Part shown: piece by piece, positions 11,932-24,585 of the stretch
Position numbering within the stretch: position 1 is the stretch's first letter
Layout of the letters: every line of letters begins with the position of its first letter
Assembly: GCF_042186555.1 (NCBI RefSeq)
Contig: NC_133326.1
Span: forward strand, 438,834,846 to 438,898,845
Direction: 5' to 3'
From: Aquarana catesbeiana
Lineage: Eukaryota; Chordata; Amphibia; Anura; Ranidae
DNA: 64,000 nucleotides
Translations under genes and position numbers: made by a program
Notes under the pieces: generated by a model
Database searches by the model: none
Told to the model about the DNA's origin: nothing
What the model saw: the letters and a program-made list of their open reading frames with translations, nothing else

Positions 11932-14900
11932 ATGGCACCACTGAATATACTTTCCCTGAATGTTCAGGGAATAAATGTCCCTCAAAAAAGGACCAAAGCC
12001 TTCCGTACTTTCCATAACAAGAAGGCTCACATAGTATGCCTCCAAGAAACACACTTCACCAAAGATTCTACTCCAAAATATATTTCTCCTTTTTATCAAC
12101 AAATTTACACGGCTTCTGCCTGTACCAAGCAAAGGGGAACTCTAATTGCATTTCACCGATCCACACCATTCACCTTATCATCAGAAATTAAAGACCCAGA
12201 AGGTAGATACCTGATACTCATAGGTTATATAATGGATACAGCAATCACGGTGATTTCCTACTACGCTCCTAACAAACAACCTACACCATTCCTCTCACAT
12301 ATATTACAAGTGATTAATACACACAAAATAGGAACAGTGATAATGTGTGGGGATTCGAACCAGGTCCTCCTCCCATTTCTAGATAAATCACCTTTTACAC
12401 CATCCAAAATAACCTCTAGATTACCTTTTTCTCAACTTCTTTCCAAATACAATCTGGTAGATTCATGGAGAGAAAGTAACCCAATGAAAAAGAAATTCAC
12501 TTATTTCTCGCACCCTCATCAAACCTTCACCAGAATAGATCATATTTTTCTAACAATAGGAATGATACCAGAAATTATTGCATCAGATATAATTCCGATT
12601 CCGTGGTCTGACCATAATGCAGTATACACTACTATAGCCTCAGCCATACCAAAAGCGCATGACCCAACGTGGTACTTACCGGACATAATGCTCAAACACC
12701 CACTACATCAGATGGCCATTGAACAAGCTTTAAAGGAATACATATCAATTAATAATACAACAGACATCTCCCCAATAACACTGTGGGAAGCTCATAAGCC
12801 TGTCTTGCGTGGTACAATACAAAGACAAATGGCACTATTTAAACGGGAACGCAAAAATCTAGCAAAAAAACTAGAACTCAATTTTAATGCAGCCTACATA
12901 TCATTTCAAGATAATCCATCTCAGAGTACAAAATCTCATCTGGAAAAATCTAGATTGGAATACGATCTATTTCTCACTGAGTCAGTTGATAAATCCCTCA
13001 AACGCTCCAAACACAATTTCTACATGAATACAAACAAACCAGGTACATATTTGGCTCTAGCATTAAATTCAACTAACAAATCTTTCAAACCAATACGTTT
13101 GAAATTATCAAAAAATGTTTACACTTGTAATCCAGTTAAAATAGTCCATAAATTTCACTCACATCTCGCAACTTTATACAAGACAAACAATGAATTTAAT
13201 CCTACAGAAGCTGAATCCTTCTTCTCAAAAATAACCTTACCTGAGTTATCTCAGAATCAAAAAAGCAGTTTGGATGAGCCTATAACTATAGATGAAGTTG
13301 CTAACGCCATAAAAGACCTAAAACTTAACAAAAGACCAGGCCCAGATGGCTACTCGGCTTTATACTATAAAACATTCTCAGAAATACTCTCTCCCATTCT
13401 CACTGAAACTTTTAACAAACTTCTAGATGGACATTCTTTTCGGCAGGAAACACTAATGGCAATTGTTTGTATGATCCCAAAACCCCTTTCTGATGATATT
13501 TCCTGTGTGAATTATCGGCCTATCTCTCTGTTAAACCTCGATATTAAATTATTAGCAAAAATAATAGCAAAACGCCTCAATAGCATTATAGGAAAATTAA
13601 TACATAGAGATCAAGTAGGCTTCATGCCAAATAGACAGGCAGGCGATAATATACGCAGGGCAGTGTCATTGGCACATATTGCTAAAAAACGGAAAATCCC
13701 TTTATGTTTTCTATCTCTCGATATTAAGAGGGCATTTGACACAGTATCCTGGCAATATATGCAATATTCATTACAAAAATGGGGTTTTGGACCCCACTTT
13801 TTAACATGGATCAAAGCATTATATAATAAACCCAAAGCCTATATAAAATATGCTGGATACAAATCTGAAGCCTTTAATATCGAAAGAGGTACCCGACAGG
13901 GTTGCCCATTACCTCCCTTATTATTTGCCCTTATACTCGAACTCATGGCCCAATACATCAGAACAAACCAAACTATAACTGGCATTGAAGTAGGAGGTAT
14001 TACACACAAATTGTGTATATTTGCAGACGATATATTACTTTTTCTATCATCACCACAGGTCTCTGGTCCTAACTTAATACCAGCTCTTGATGGATTTGCA
14101 GCCCTATCCGGCCTTATGATTAATCCTAAGAAATGCCTAGTGCTTAATATTTCACTCACAAACATGGAATTGATCCCGGCTAGGGCTGCACTCCCATTCA
14201 CATGGGCAGAAAAATCAATCCCATATCTTGGAATTCATTTAACAGCATCTCATTCTGACTTATTCTCAACCAATTATCCTCCTGTATTAAGACAGATCAC
14301 AAATCTAATAAAACAATGGTCGCAACTTCCTTTATCCTGGATAGGGAAGATTAATGCAATCAAAATGACTATTCTACCCAAATTGCTTTATCTATTCAGA
14401 GTCCTCCCTATTCCAATGCCTTCCTATTTTTTGAGAATAGTACAAAAAAGAGCAACTTCGTTTATATGGGGCTCTTCTAAACCACGTATACCTATACACA
14501 CACTACATCTTCCCAAAAATAAAGGAGGCCTGGGATACCCTAATTTTACTAACTACTACAGAGCAGCACATTTGGCCAGTCTGTCCAAATACCATGCAAA
14601 ACAGGAAATCCCATTATGGGTATTTATAGAGGCTTCAGAAAATGACCCTCTATTAATATCAAATTTATTATGGCTTGATCCTAAAGACCGCTTTAAAATT
14701 CATAATCCCATAACTAAACACTTCTTATCTCTCTGGGATGAACTAAAAACCAAATATCAGTTACAATCTCCACACAATCCTCTCCTTTCTTTTATCAGAA
14801 ATCCGTCCTTTTATCCGGCATGGATCTACCCAAAATTCTTTTAAAGCTTGGACAACATCAGGCATTCAGACACTAAATGACTTCATAGCATCTAAATCAT

Positions 14901-15724
14901 TCCTTTCATTCCCATCGCTTAGAGAAAAATATGATCTACCAAACTCTGAAATCTTTAGATATCTCCAAATCAAAAATTTCTATACACCATTCCTAAAGGG
15001 GGATACACCATTATCCCAATTATCCATTTTTGAATCAATCTGTACAAAAGATCCATTTGCTAAAGGTACAATTTCATCACTTTATAATCAATTATATGGA
15101 GTAGCAAATCTTAATAGACCCTCTTACGTTCAGAGGTGGGAGGAGGACCTGGGACGAACTTTAGAAGACACGGACTGGTCTAACATATGGCTCACATCTA
15201 AGTCATCTTCACCCAACATCTTAGCACTGGAGACAAATTATAAAGTCCTAACTCGCTGGTACCTTGTACCCGCTAGAGTGGCAAAATATTCACCTAATAC
15301 CTCAGCTCTTTGTTTTCGAGGATGCCCAGAAATAGGCACATATTTACACATATGGTGGACGTGCCCAGTAATCCAAACCTTCTGGAAGGAAGTCTTTGTG
15401 ATTGCATCTAAAATATTTAAAAAAATAATACAACCAGATCCATATTTAACTTTACTTAATCTAAAACCGGAATGGTTAACACTCTCTCAATTCAAACTTA
15501 TGATCCAACTAATAACGGCTGCAAAACAAACAGTGGCCAAGGCATGGAAATCTCCTACATTGGTACTAGCAGAAACAATTCACAGAATGAATAATACAAT
15601 GTCCCATGCTAAGATGGTAGCCATCGATCAAAATCAAATTCCAAAATTTGAAAAACTTTGGCATCCTTGGATAAAACAACAGTTCCTGTCAAACTTCAAT
15701 GACTCTGTCCTGTTGCCATGGTAA
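11932..15724 (+). pseudogene. L1 ORF2 endonuclease/reverse transcriptase, single frameshift
   Basis: ORF2p nicks target DNA and reverse transcribes the L1 RNA there. It reads from Met 11932 as 970 open codons to a TAA at 14842, then continues without stops in the next frame (SFKAWTTSGIQ, from 14837) to 15724, for a total near 1264 residues. The APE endonuclease is at residues 1-235: LSLNVQG, LQETHF, YYAPNKQ, GDSNQ (usually GDFN) and IPWSDHNAV. The RT spans about 440-740: LNKRPGPDGY, PISLLNLDIKLLAKIIA, LDIKRAFDTV, GTRQGCPLPPLLFAL (usually SPLLF) and FADDILLF (residues 697-700, catalytic DD intact). A C-terminal Cys/His cluster CFRGCPEIGTYLHIWWTC lies near 15309-15366. The frameshift falls in a TTCTTTTAAA run and amounts to one extra base (or two lost). 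The domains are otherwise intact, so this is a recently inactivated copy or a copy with a sequencing error. Confidence 0.93.
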
Positions 15725-16167
15725 CAGATTAAATGACTTACAGAGACACCCATTCTAAGGCTTCAAAGAGAACTAAAAAGAATAATAAACTGACGAGCGG
15801 GACAACCTTGTGGACCATACCTCTACCTTTCAACCCTTTTTCTTCTTTCTCTTTCCTTTTCTCCACCTTACGATTAAAGCTCATTATCAGAATTTATTTG
15901 ACCTATATACACTCTACTTGTAAACAATATGTATAGTAGGTATAAATCATTTAAATACCTACAAAAGTAACTAAGGAAATGATATATATCTTTAATTTAG
16001 GTTTACGTGAACCCAATGTTTAATATTTGAAATTTCATGATATTTACCTATATAAACCCTACTGTAAAACATTGAGCTTACTTTATAGATCCTTGTAAAC
16101 TTACTTTATGTATCTTTATAACATTGTATACTCAATAAACTTCTTTTGACAAGGAAAACTGGCTACA

Positions 16168-16474
16168 AGGGCTAGTTCAGAGTGTGGTGATAAATGGGGA
16201 GTACTCGAAATGGTCAGAGGTGGGTAGTGGGGTCCCCCAGGGTTCTGTGCTGGGACCAATCCTATTTATTTTGTTCATGAACGACCTGGAGGATGGGGTA
16301 AACAGTTCAATCTCTGTATTTGTGGACAATACTAAGCTAAGCAGGGCAATAACTTCTCTGCAGGATGTGGAAACCTGGCTAAAAATATGAACAAATTAAT
16401 GGGGTGGGCGACTACATAGCAAATGAGATTTAATGTAGAAGAATGTAAAATATTGCATTTGGGTGGCAAAAAAT
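16168..16474 (+). pseudogene. CR1 LINE reverse transcriptase, fragment 2 of 3
   Basis: This continues fragment 1 after the L1: VVINGEYSKWSEVGSGVPQG, SVLGPILFILFMNDLEDGVN, VFVDNTKLS and then NKLMGW after a frameshift. The RT catalytic motif normally FADDTK reads FVDNTK here, so both the first Ala and the second Asp are changed and the enzyme would be dead. The fragment stops in GGGTGGCAAAAA, where the DIRS element has inserted. Confidence 0.92.
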
Positions 16475-16650
16475 AGGATTTTTATAACAGCTTACTTGTA
16501 AAATCCTTTTCTTTGAAGTACATCAGGGGACACAGAGCCATAGTAGTTACTATGTGGGTTATAGGCCACCTTCAGGTGATGGACACTGGCACACCCTAAG
16601 ACAAGAAGTCCACTCCCTATATAACCCCTCCCACTACTGAGAGTACCTCA
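16471..16650 (+). repeat. DIRS terminal repeat (left in window)
   Basis: It begins AAATAGGATTTTTATAACAG and continues into GGGACACAGAGCCATAGTAG, CCTAAGACAAGAAGTCC and CCCCTCCCACTACTGAGAGT. From about 16517 it is the inverse of 23453-23586. Its first ~55 bases are instead the inverse of 16712-16767 in the internal complementary region. Confidence 0.88.
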
Positions 16651-16702
16651 GTTTGTGTAGCAAAGCAATACATGTGTATACCAGAAAGAAGGGAGGGACC
16701 TC

Positions 16703-16815
16703 TGTGTCCTGTGATGTACTTCAAAGAAAAGGATTTTACAGGTAAGCTGTTATAAAAATCCTATTTTCTTAATCGTACATCACGGGACACAGAGCCATAG
16801 TAGTTTCTATGTAGG
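16703..16815 (+). repeat. DIRS internal complementary region (circle-junction copy)
   Basis: The segment 16712-16767 is the reverse complement of the left terminus (16470-16525). The adjoining segment from about 16766 (CTTAATCGTACATCACGGGA) is the reverse complement of the right terminus (ending near 23596). Their junction, CCTATTTT / CTTAATC, is what a circularised element would show. In DIRS1-type elements such a region lies beside the downstream terminal repeat and templates completion of the ends. It lies beside the downstream repeat here too, since coding is on the minus strand. Confidence 0.85.
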
Positions 16816-16889
16816 ATGTCCCAGAGCAATGCCAACTTAAAGGAGGGAAACACAAAAAAATGAGGGCACATGAGATCAGAGGGCTTATA

Positions 16890-18000
16890 CTGCTGCTTGC
16901 AGCACACTGCGCCCAAAGGCGATATCCTCATAACCTTTTACATCTACTTGATAGAATCTGGTAAATATATGGACAGAAGACCAAGTTGTGGCCTTGCAGA
17001 TTTGAGCCATGGAGGCTTGGTGATGCACTGCCCAGGAAGCACTAACAGCCCTAGTAAAGTGCGCTTTAATTTGAAAAAGTGGATTTTTCTTCTTTAAACC
17101 ATAAGCTTGAACAATTACTTGTCAAATCCATTTAGAAATAGTAGATTTTGATGCTGCCTGTCCTCTTTTAGGACCTTCAGGCAACACAAACAAAACATCA
17201 GTTTTCCGAATCTGAGCAGTCGCTTTCAAATAGACTTTGACAGCTCTCACGACATCAACAGAATGTAGTGATTTTTCTTCCGCAGAACAGGGTTCTGGGA
17301 AAAATGAAGGCAAGACAATATCCTGGTTTAGATGAAAACCTGATACTACCTTCGGTAGAAAATTGGGATGAGGACGCAATACAACCTTATCCTTGTGAAT
17401 AATTAAATACGGCTCTTTACAAGAAAGAGCAGCCAACTCTGATACCCTTCTTGCAGAAGATATGGCTACCAGAAAAACTAGTTTCCTTGTCAGGAGGACC
17501 AATGGAATCTGTCGTATCGGCTCAAAAGGCTGTTTTTGCAATGCCGACAGAATTAAATTCAAGTTCCAAGGGTTCAGGGGTGACCTAACCGGAGGATTAA
17601 GCCGCGTTACCCCCTGAATAAAGCTACGAACCAAAGAATGCGAAGCAAGTGGTCATTGAAATAATACCGAGAAGGCCGAAACCTGGCCTTTGATAGTACT
17701 CAAGGCCAGCTTAATTTCTAACCCCATCTGTAGAAAGTCAAGGATTCTACCTATGACATATTTCCTGGGGTGCCAACCCCTGGATTCGCACCAGGAGACA
17801 TATGCCTTCCAGACTCTATAATATATGACTCTGGAGGCCAGCTTCCTTGCATTAACCAAGGTAGACACCACTGAACCTGACAGTTCACGCTTCTTCAGAA
17901 TGTGGGTCTCAAAAGCCAAACCGTTAAATTTAGCGTTTGTAAGGTAGGATGGAATATTGGACCTTGCGAGAGAAGGTCTGGACATGGCGGTAGGGTCCAT
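16890..18000 (-). pseudogene. DIRS tyrosine recombinase, broken
   Basis: This would be the integrase of the DIRS element, a phage-integrase-type tyrosine recombinase acting on circular DNA. Reading down the minus strand, the N-terminal SAM-like region (18000 to 17653) gives RPSLARSNIPSYL and WKAYVSWCESRGWHPRKYV. After a stop or frameshift near 17640 the catalytic domain follows with FLVAISSARRVSELAALSC (first catalytic Arg), a Lys-rich strand PYLIIHKDKVVLRPHP and VLPEGPKRGQAASKSTISKW. A TGA near 17122-17124 (a likely CGA-to-TGA change) ends that frame. Beyond it the H-x-x-R motif (KAHFTRAV, near 17043-17075) and a candidate nucleophile Tyr in TRFYQVDV (near 16936-16962) are still readable. 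All catalytic residues are thus visible but not in one frame. Confidence 0.88.
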
Positions 18001-18009
18001 GGGACATCC

Positions 18010-18385
18010 TTACGACCTCTGCATACCAAGATCTCCTGGGTCACGCTGGGGCCACAAGAATAACTGACTTCCCTTCCTGCTTGATCCTGCGAAGTAGTCG
18101 TGGAAGCAGCAGAACAGGAGGGAATGCATAAATCAGTGAAAACCGATTCCGCGGGAATACCAAGGCATTTGTTCTGCATGCCAGCGGATCCTTTGTTCTT
18201 GACACAAAGTTGTCGACGTTTTTGTTGAACCTGGACGCAAACAGATCCACGTCCAAAATTCCCCATTTTTGACATATTGTCAGAAAGATGTCAGAGTGAA
18301 GAGACCATTCTCCCGGGAACAACTGCTGGCGACTCAAGTAGTCCGCCTGCCAATTCTCTATTCTTGGAATGAAGACTGCCGATAG
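18010..18385 (-). pseudogene. DIRS RNase H-recombinase linker region, 3' half
   Basis: This is a continuous minus-strand frame with RIENWQADYLSRQ, FPGEWSLHSDIFLTICQKWG, DVDLFASRFNKNVDNFVSR and GKSVILVAPAWP, the conserved segment between RNase H and recombinase in DIRS polyproteins. Upstream, at about 18386, the DIRS similarity stops at the boundary of a nested insertion. The missing upstream part resumes at 19606. Confidence 0.85.
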
Positions 18386-19605
<1,220 letters not shown>

Positions 19606-20048
19606 CTAAGCGCGGAATCTAATATTTACTATGTTGTCTTCTGCCCAAGTTAGGATATGATTCACCTCTCTCTGGGCCGCACGACTTCTTGTGCCCCCTT
19701 GGTGATTGATATAGGCCACTGCTGTGGCATTGTCGGATTGGATCCTGACAAGACAATTCTGTAGCCTGAGCGTCCAGGCCTTCAGGGCCAGGCGTGCTGC
19801 CCGAATCTCTAGAATATTGATGGGCAGGGTAATTTCTGATTTAGACCATTTCCCTTGGACAGTCGCTTCTTCCAGGACTGCTCCCCAACCCAAAAGGCTG
19901 GCATCTGTTGTTACCACCTTCCAGGTAACTGGTAGGAAGGATTTTCCTTTCTGCAGATTCTTGGCTGTCAACCACCAACTGAGGCTTTGGCGCACCTTTG
20001 GAGATAAACGCATTGGGAAATCTAGAGCTTGGACCTTCTTGTTCCAAG
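19606..20048 (-). pseudogene. DIRS RNase H domain, 5' half
   Basis: The minus-strand frame has WKVVTTDASLLGWGAVLEEA (first RNase H Asp), the region ILEIRAARLALKAW (Glu), IQSDNATAVAYINHQGGTRS (Asp) and the downstream segment AEDNIVNIRFRA, where it is cut by the insertion at 19605. RNase H degrades RNA in the RNA:DNA hybrid during DIRS replication. The D-E-D core is readable. It follows the RT directly, as in other DIRS polyproteins. Confidence 0.85.
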
Positions 20049-20049
20049 C

Positions 20050-21000
20050 CTATAGGATACTGTTTTGCAGTAGTCTTAAATGAAATTGAGCATAAGGAAC
20101 TGCCTCGAATGAAGCCACCATCTTTCCCAACAATCTAATGCAAAGTCGAATAGAAGGATTCTTCTTTGCTTTGACCACCTGAATCAGTTCCCTTATGGCA
20201 CTGATCTTTGCCTGGGGGAAGAACACCCTCTTCTGAGCTGTATCTATGATCAGACCCAAGTATTCCCATCTCCTTGATGGTTTTAAGGAAGATTTTTCTA
20301 GGTTGAGAATCCAACATAGGTACTTCAGGTAGCTGACTGTGGTGACCAAACTCTGGTCTAAGCAGGTTACCGATTGGTCTATCAAGAGCAGATCATCTAA
20401 GTAAGCTAGAACGGTTATACCTTGAGCCCTTAATCTGGTTAGAGGAGGAGCCAGGACCTTTGTAAACACTCGAGGTGCAGTAGCTAGACCGAAAGGCAGA
20501 GCTACAAACTGAAAATGAAGATTTTCTATCTCGAAGCGTAGATATTTCTGGTGATCGGGAAAAATAGGTACATGGAGGTAAGCATCCTTGATGTTGATTG
20601 ATACTAGAAGTTGTCCACCTTGTAGAATGGAGTCTACTGATTGGATTGACTCCATGTGAAAAGAGTGAATAATCAGAAACCGATTTAGATCTTTGAGATG
20701 GAATGGGTCTGTCATCCCCATTCGGTTTTGGTACCGTGAAAAGGTTTGAATAAAACCCCAATCCCTGCTCTTCCATGGGGACCACCGATATCACCTTTTG
20801 AGACAAAAGATGGTCCAATGCTTGAAAGAGAGACTTCTTTTTCCCTGGATCCCTGGGAACATTTGATCTGAGAAAACGAGGGGATGGGGACTCTCGGAAC
20901 TCTAGTTTGTACCCTAGAGTTATTGAGGAGGTCACACTTCTCGACACTCTTCCTGCCAGATCCTTGAGAACTGCAGAAGTCTTCCCCCCACTCGAGCAAG
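20050..21000 (-). pseudogene. DIRS reverse transcriptase domain, frameshifted
   Basis: Minus-strand RT. The finger region (21000 to about 20720) reads EEQGLGFYSNLFTVPKPNG in one frame, then shifts to FHLKDLNRFLIIHSFHMES. The palm and thumb read VSINIKDAYLHVPIFPDHQK (catalytic Asp), LPFGLATAPRVFTKVLAPPL and ITVLAYLDDLLLIDQS (catalytic YLDD, near 20390-20412), followed by LNLEKSSLKPSRRWEYLGLI. DIRS RTs are related to Ty3 and retroviral RTs, and the YLDD box is intact here. One or two frameshifts near 20715 prevent a single product. Confidence 0.9.
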
Positions 21001-21143
21001 TTCATAAGGAGGCCTTAGTATTTTGTTTTGTAGGCTTCCTTCCCCAGGACCTTTTTTGTCCCTGGGGTTGACTCTGAGGTTTACCTCTTGAACTTGACAG
21101 TCGAGACTGCCTGGAGACTGATGCCCTTGGCACCGGAGAAAAA

Positions 21144-21277
21144 GCTTCTTTAAATGAAAAACGCTTATTCCTTTTCCTAACTGGCAAAAGGGAACTCTTC
21201 CCATTAGAAAGCTTGTTTAAATGAAAAATGCTTATTCCTTTTCCTATTTGGCAAAAGGGAACTCTTCCCATTAGAAA
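21144..21277. repeat. 67-bp tandem duplication in DIRS
   Basis: Two direct copies (21144-21210 and 21211-21277) each begin GCTTSTTTAAATGAAAAA and end CTTCCCATTAGAAA, with a handful of differences. The duplication lies between Gag and RT and changes the spacing between them. Confidence 0.88.
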
Positions 21278-21389
21278 TTCTTTGGATGTATTTATCCAGA
21301 TCATCCCCAAACAGCCGTTCACCGTGAAAGGAAAAACTAGCCATGAGCTTTTTGCATGGCGCTTCGGCTGACCAATTTTTCAACCATAA

Positions 21390-22410
21390 TATTCAATGCA
21401 TATGCACCAGTCCAAGCGTAAGGTGTGAGGCCTGGAGAATAGAATCTCTCATAGCGTCTATTGCAAAACATAATACCTCTGGTAGCTCAGCCAACTCCTG
21501 GGCCTGCTGATCAGGAATAATCTTGAGCACCTGTTCAAACTGGTCTTTCAATGATTGACATACACCAATTGCTGCCAGGGCAGGCTGAGTTACTGAACCT
21601 GCCAGAGAAAAAGTGTTTTTTAACAGGAGTTCCAACTTCTTATCCATTGGATTTTTAAGCATTTGAGCATTGTCTACCGGACAAGTCAAACTTTTATTCA
21701 CAGAGGATATAGCTGGGATTTCCCTTTTTTTTTAATTTTTCCTCCATAGGATAAAGTGTTGAAAACTTTTTAGGAGGGTAAAACTGCTTATCTGGATGAT
21801 CCCACTCAGAATACATAAGCTTTTCCAGCAATGAATGGATAGGAAAAGCATAAACGGCTTGGGGAGGTTTTAGCGAACCCAAACAAGAAGTAGGCTTATC
21901 GACCGACTCAGTTAAAGGTAGCATGAATGTGGAGCGGACCAATTCAGTAAGAGATTATACCAACAATCTTTCAGATTGTGAACCTGATCCTTCCGCATTT
22001 GACCCCTCAGAAGAGGAGTCATCAGCCTGTTCCTGGTCCCCTGAGAGAAATTCATCATCTCCTGCCCCCGGTTCCTCAGTTTGAGTGTCCTGGGAAAAAG
22101 AAGGGGACCTATCGCGCTTAGTCCCATTCTGGGATGCGATTAAAGCGGTTATTCTCTGCTCTAACCCCAAGATGGTTGAGGAAAAAAACTCTTCAGAAAC
22201 ATAGATGGGGGTTGCAGTGTTGGAAACAGTTGCAACACCTGACAGCCCAGAAGGCTCACCCTGACCAGCCACCTCAGAACTCTCAGGGGAGGATGCCATT
22301 TGTATAGAGATGGTTCTAGGCTTTTTTGAGGCTGATGGAGTCCCTCTTGAGACCTTTTTTGGGGTGTTTCTAGCCCCCCTCCTGACCATAGCCCAATGCA
22401 CAAATGCAGA
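21390..22410 (-). pseudogene. DIRS Gag-like protein, broken
   Basis: This is the first coding region of the DIRS element in its own orientation. The N-terminal part (22401 to 21955) is Ser/Glu/Gly-rich, starts MHWAMVRRGARNTPKKVS and contains TILGLEQRITALIASQ. A later part (21701 to 21393) holds a helical stretch with PALAAIGVCQSLKDQFEQVL and IDAMRDSILQASHLTLGL, similar to DIRS Gag C-terminal regions I recall. Frames change near 21950 and 21720. No zinc knuckle is visible. The role as structural protein is inferred from position and composition. Confidence 0.65.
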
Positions 22411-23452
22411 GGTACTGCCAGAAGAATCACATCCACTGCTTGAGCAAAAGTCCAGCCACTGCTGCTGCTATTAACGCTCAGCCTGATGCTATAAGTAAAT
22501 GTGTCAATTGGAATGCCTGTGTCACCAACCTCTTACATGCCCCTTTTTGCTCTTGTATCCCTCTGACATCTGCAGCCAGCAAAAAAGGAGCTTTTAAACA
22601 TACTCCCACGCTGGACGTTTCTGCACGCTAACGCTGCGCTAAGCCCCGCCCCCTTCCGTCACATCGCGAGCGTGGGCCTCCGATCTGACGGGATCGGCGT
22701 TTGTGTGGGGAGGGGATGGCGAGCAGGAGACCTGAGACAGGCTGCTGTGCAGGGGCGGTAAAAGAAACGGAGAGGCATCACCAATCATTTTTGGCTTCCC
22801 CCTTTCTAAGAAAAGGGGAAGTTTGGTCCAGGTGGGGGGTGATTTAGTGGAAGAAAAATCCCCCCCAATCTTAGCGGAGGTCTGAGCTGCTCGCCGGAGG
22901 GAAGCCTGCTGTTTCTGCTGCACAACGTGATCTCTGAGGAAAGCATGGCAAGGTACGTGCTCTATACAGCCCCCAGTGCTGACTCATAGGCATGACAACA
23001 TTTACTTTTTTAAAGAAGACATTTCATAAGAAAATTTTTAAAAATTCCTTAGAAACCTCCACTTACCTTTCCCGCCGCAGGGTTTTCTGTGGTAAAAACC
23101 AACAGACCCAATCTTCACCCCTTACGGTGTGCTTCGTTACCATACCTTCAGGAACTGTGGACCCTCGGGGAACCCACACTCCTGGACCTGTAAAGCACCC
23201 CACCAGTAAAACTTTACAGCTGAAAAAAACAAAGCACTGGATCCTGGGGTCCAGCTCTCTAAAAAAAGAAGCGTTACAGGCAAAACCTTGTTTCTTTGGA
23301 CACGAGGCCCGGGTACGATTCAATTTGGCCTAGAAAAGACACTTTGAATGGATCCAGTTGCATAGCTTGCCCCAGCAAAGGAATCTTCCAGTGGAGCTCA
23401 GCACAGCACATCTTTACTCGTGACCAACACCTAAGACACTGGCGAAAAAACT
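22411..23452 (-). other. DIRS 5' leader region
   Basis: Between the Gag-like start and the right terminal repeat I see no convincing coding sequence. The stretch has C-rich blocks and several short chance frames on both strands. By position it is the 5' untranslated leader of the DIRS element. Confidence 0.5.
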
Positions 23453-23596
23453 GAAGTACTCCCAGTAGTGGGAGGGGTTAAATAGGGAGAGGACTTCCTG
23501 TCTTAGGGTGTGCCAGTGTCCATCACTTGAAGGTGGCCTATAACCCACATAGTAACTACTATGGCTCTGTGTCCCGTGATGTACGATTAAGAAATA
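23453..23596 (-). repeat. DIRS terminal repeat (right in window)
   Basis: Inverse of the left terminal repeat: GTACTCCCAGTAGTGGGAGG, TCTTAGGGTGTGCCAGTGTC and CTACTATGGCTCTGTGTCCC, ending GTGATGTACGATTAAGAAA. CR1 sequence resumes at once with TATGAATG. In element orientation this is the upstream repeat and would carry the promoter. Confidence 0.88.
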
Positions 23597-24300
23597 TGAA
23601 TGCAATCTATACACTGGGGGATAACCTCTGGGGGAATCTAGGATGGAAAAGGACTGCAATGGCATGCAATTACCAAGCTGCTGCTAACAAAGCAAACAGA
23701 ATATTGGCATGCATTAAAAAGGGGATCAACTCCTTAAATAAAACGATAATTCTCATGCTCTACAAGACTCTGGTCCGGCCGCACCTAGAGTATGCTGTCC
23801 AGTTCTGAGTACCATTCCTCAGGAAGGATGTACTGGAAATGGAGCGAGTACAAAGAAGGGCAACTAAGCTAATAAAGGGTCTGGAGGATATTAGTTATGA
23901 GGAAAGGTTGCGAGCACTGAACTTATTCTCTCTGGAGAAGAGACGCTTGAGAGGGGATATGATTTCAATTTATAAATACTGTACTGGTGAACCCACAGTA
24001 GGGATAAAACTTTTTTGTGGAAGGGAGTTTAACAAGACATGTGGCCACTCATTAAAATGAGAAGAAAAGAGGTTTAACCTTAAACTACGTAGAGGGTTCT
24101 TTACTGTAAGAGCGGCAAGGATGTGGAATTCCCTTCCACAGGCGGTGGTCTCAGCGGGGAGCATCAATAATTTAAAAAAACTATTAGATAAGTACCTGAA
24201 CGACCGCAACATACAGGGATATACAATGTAAGTCCAATGTAGGTTGGACTTGATGAACTTGTGTCTTTTTTTCAACCTCACTTACTATGTAACTATGTAA
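23597..24300 (+). pseudogene. CR1 LINE, fragment 3 of 3 (RT C-terminus and 3' end)
   Basis: It resumes with MNAIYTLGDNLWGNLG and continues through AAANKANRILACIKKGINSL, ILMLYKTLVRPHLEYAVQF, ERVQRRATKLIKGLEDISYE, ALNLFSLEKRRLRGDMISIY and AARMWNSLPQAVVSAGS (after a stop), ending with the CR1-type octamer tail built on ACTATGTAACTATGTAA. It contains stops, for example TGA in place of Trp after AVQF. It completes the CR1 copy started at 8841, giving about 1.9 kb of CR1 spread over 15.5 kb. Confidence 0.93.
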
Positions 24301-24321
24301 GAGTACACTAAGCTGAAAGTA

Positions 24322-24585
24322 CAACTAAAGGCATTTTTTTAAATTTTGAATGGAGTGGAGAGTAATTAGAACACCTGTCAGGTTTTTTAATTTCTATTAA
24401 AATCCCAAACTTTGGGTTGTCCTCAGATTAGAGAGAGATATGCTCTCACATCCTGTTTTAGTTATGGGACAAGAAGTGAGAGAAAATCTCCCCAATGAAA
24501 CATAGATGGCAAAAAAAAAAAACTGACAGGGGTTACTCTATCCTTACTATATCCAAAACGAAAAAAAGTTTTGCCTTTAGTTTTA
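24322..24585. mobile_element. MITE with ACTAAAGGCAAAA-type inverted ends
   Basis: The left end reads CAACTAAAGGCATTTTTTTA. The right end, inverted, reads AAACTAAAGGCAAAACTTTT. The body has no coding potential. A target duplication is not clear, so the exact ends and superfamily are uncertain. Confidence 0.5.

Larger units (their letters stand above)
9754..16153 (+). mobile_element. Full-length L1 (amphibian L1/Tx1-like) retrotransposon
   Basis: A 6400-bp insert is bounded by the 14-bp target duplication GAAAACTGGCTACA (9740-9753 and 16154-16167). Removing one copy restores the CR1 reading frame (WIENWLQG). The element has a short G-rich 5' UTR (GGAGGGGGGCAGGAGGCGGA), ORF1 (9795-10985), a ~945-bp AT-rich inter-ORF region, ORF2 (11932-15724, one frameshift) and a ~430-bp 3' UTR. 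It ends in CTCAATAAACTTCTTTTGAC then AAG, without a poly-A tail. The full length and nearly open frames point to a relatively recent insertion. Confidence 0.93.

Noticed and set aside
12351..12376. GGATTCGAACC resembling a tRNA T-arm
   Set aside because: It lies inside L1 ORF2 coding sequence (GDSNQ) and no tRNA cloverleaf can be drawn around it.
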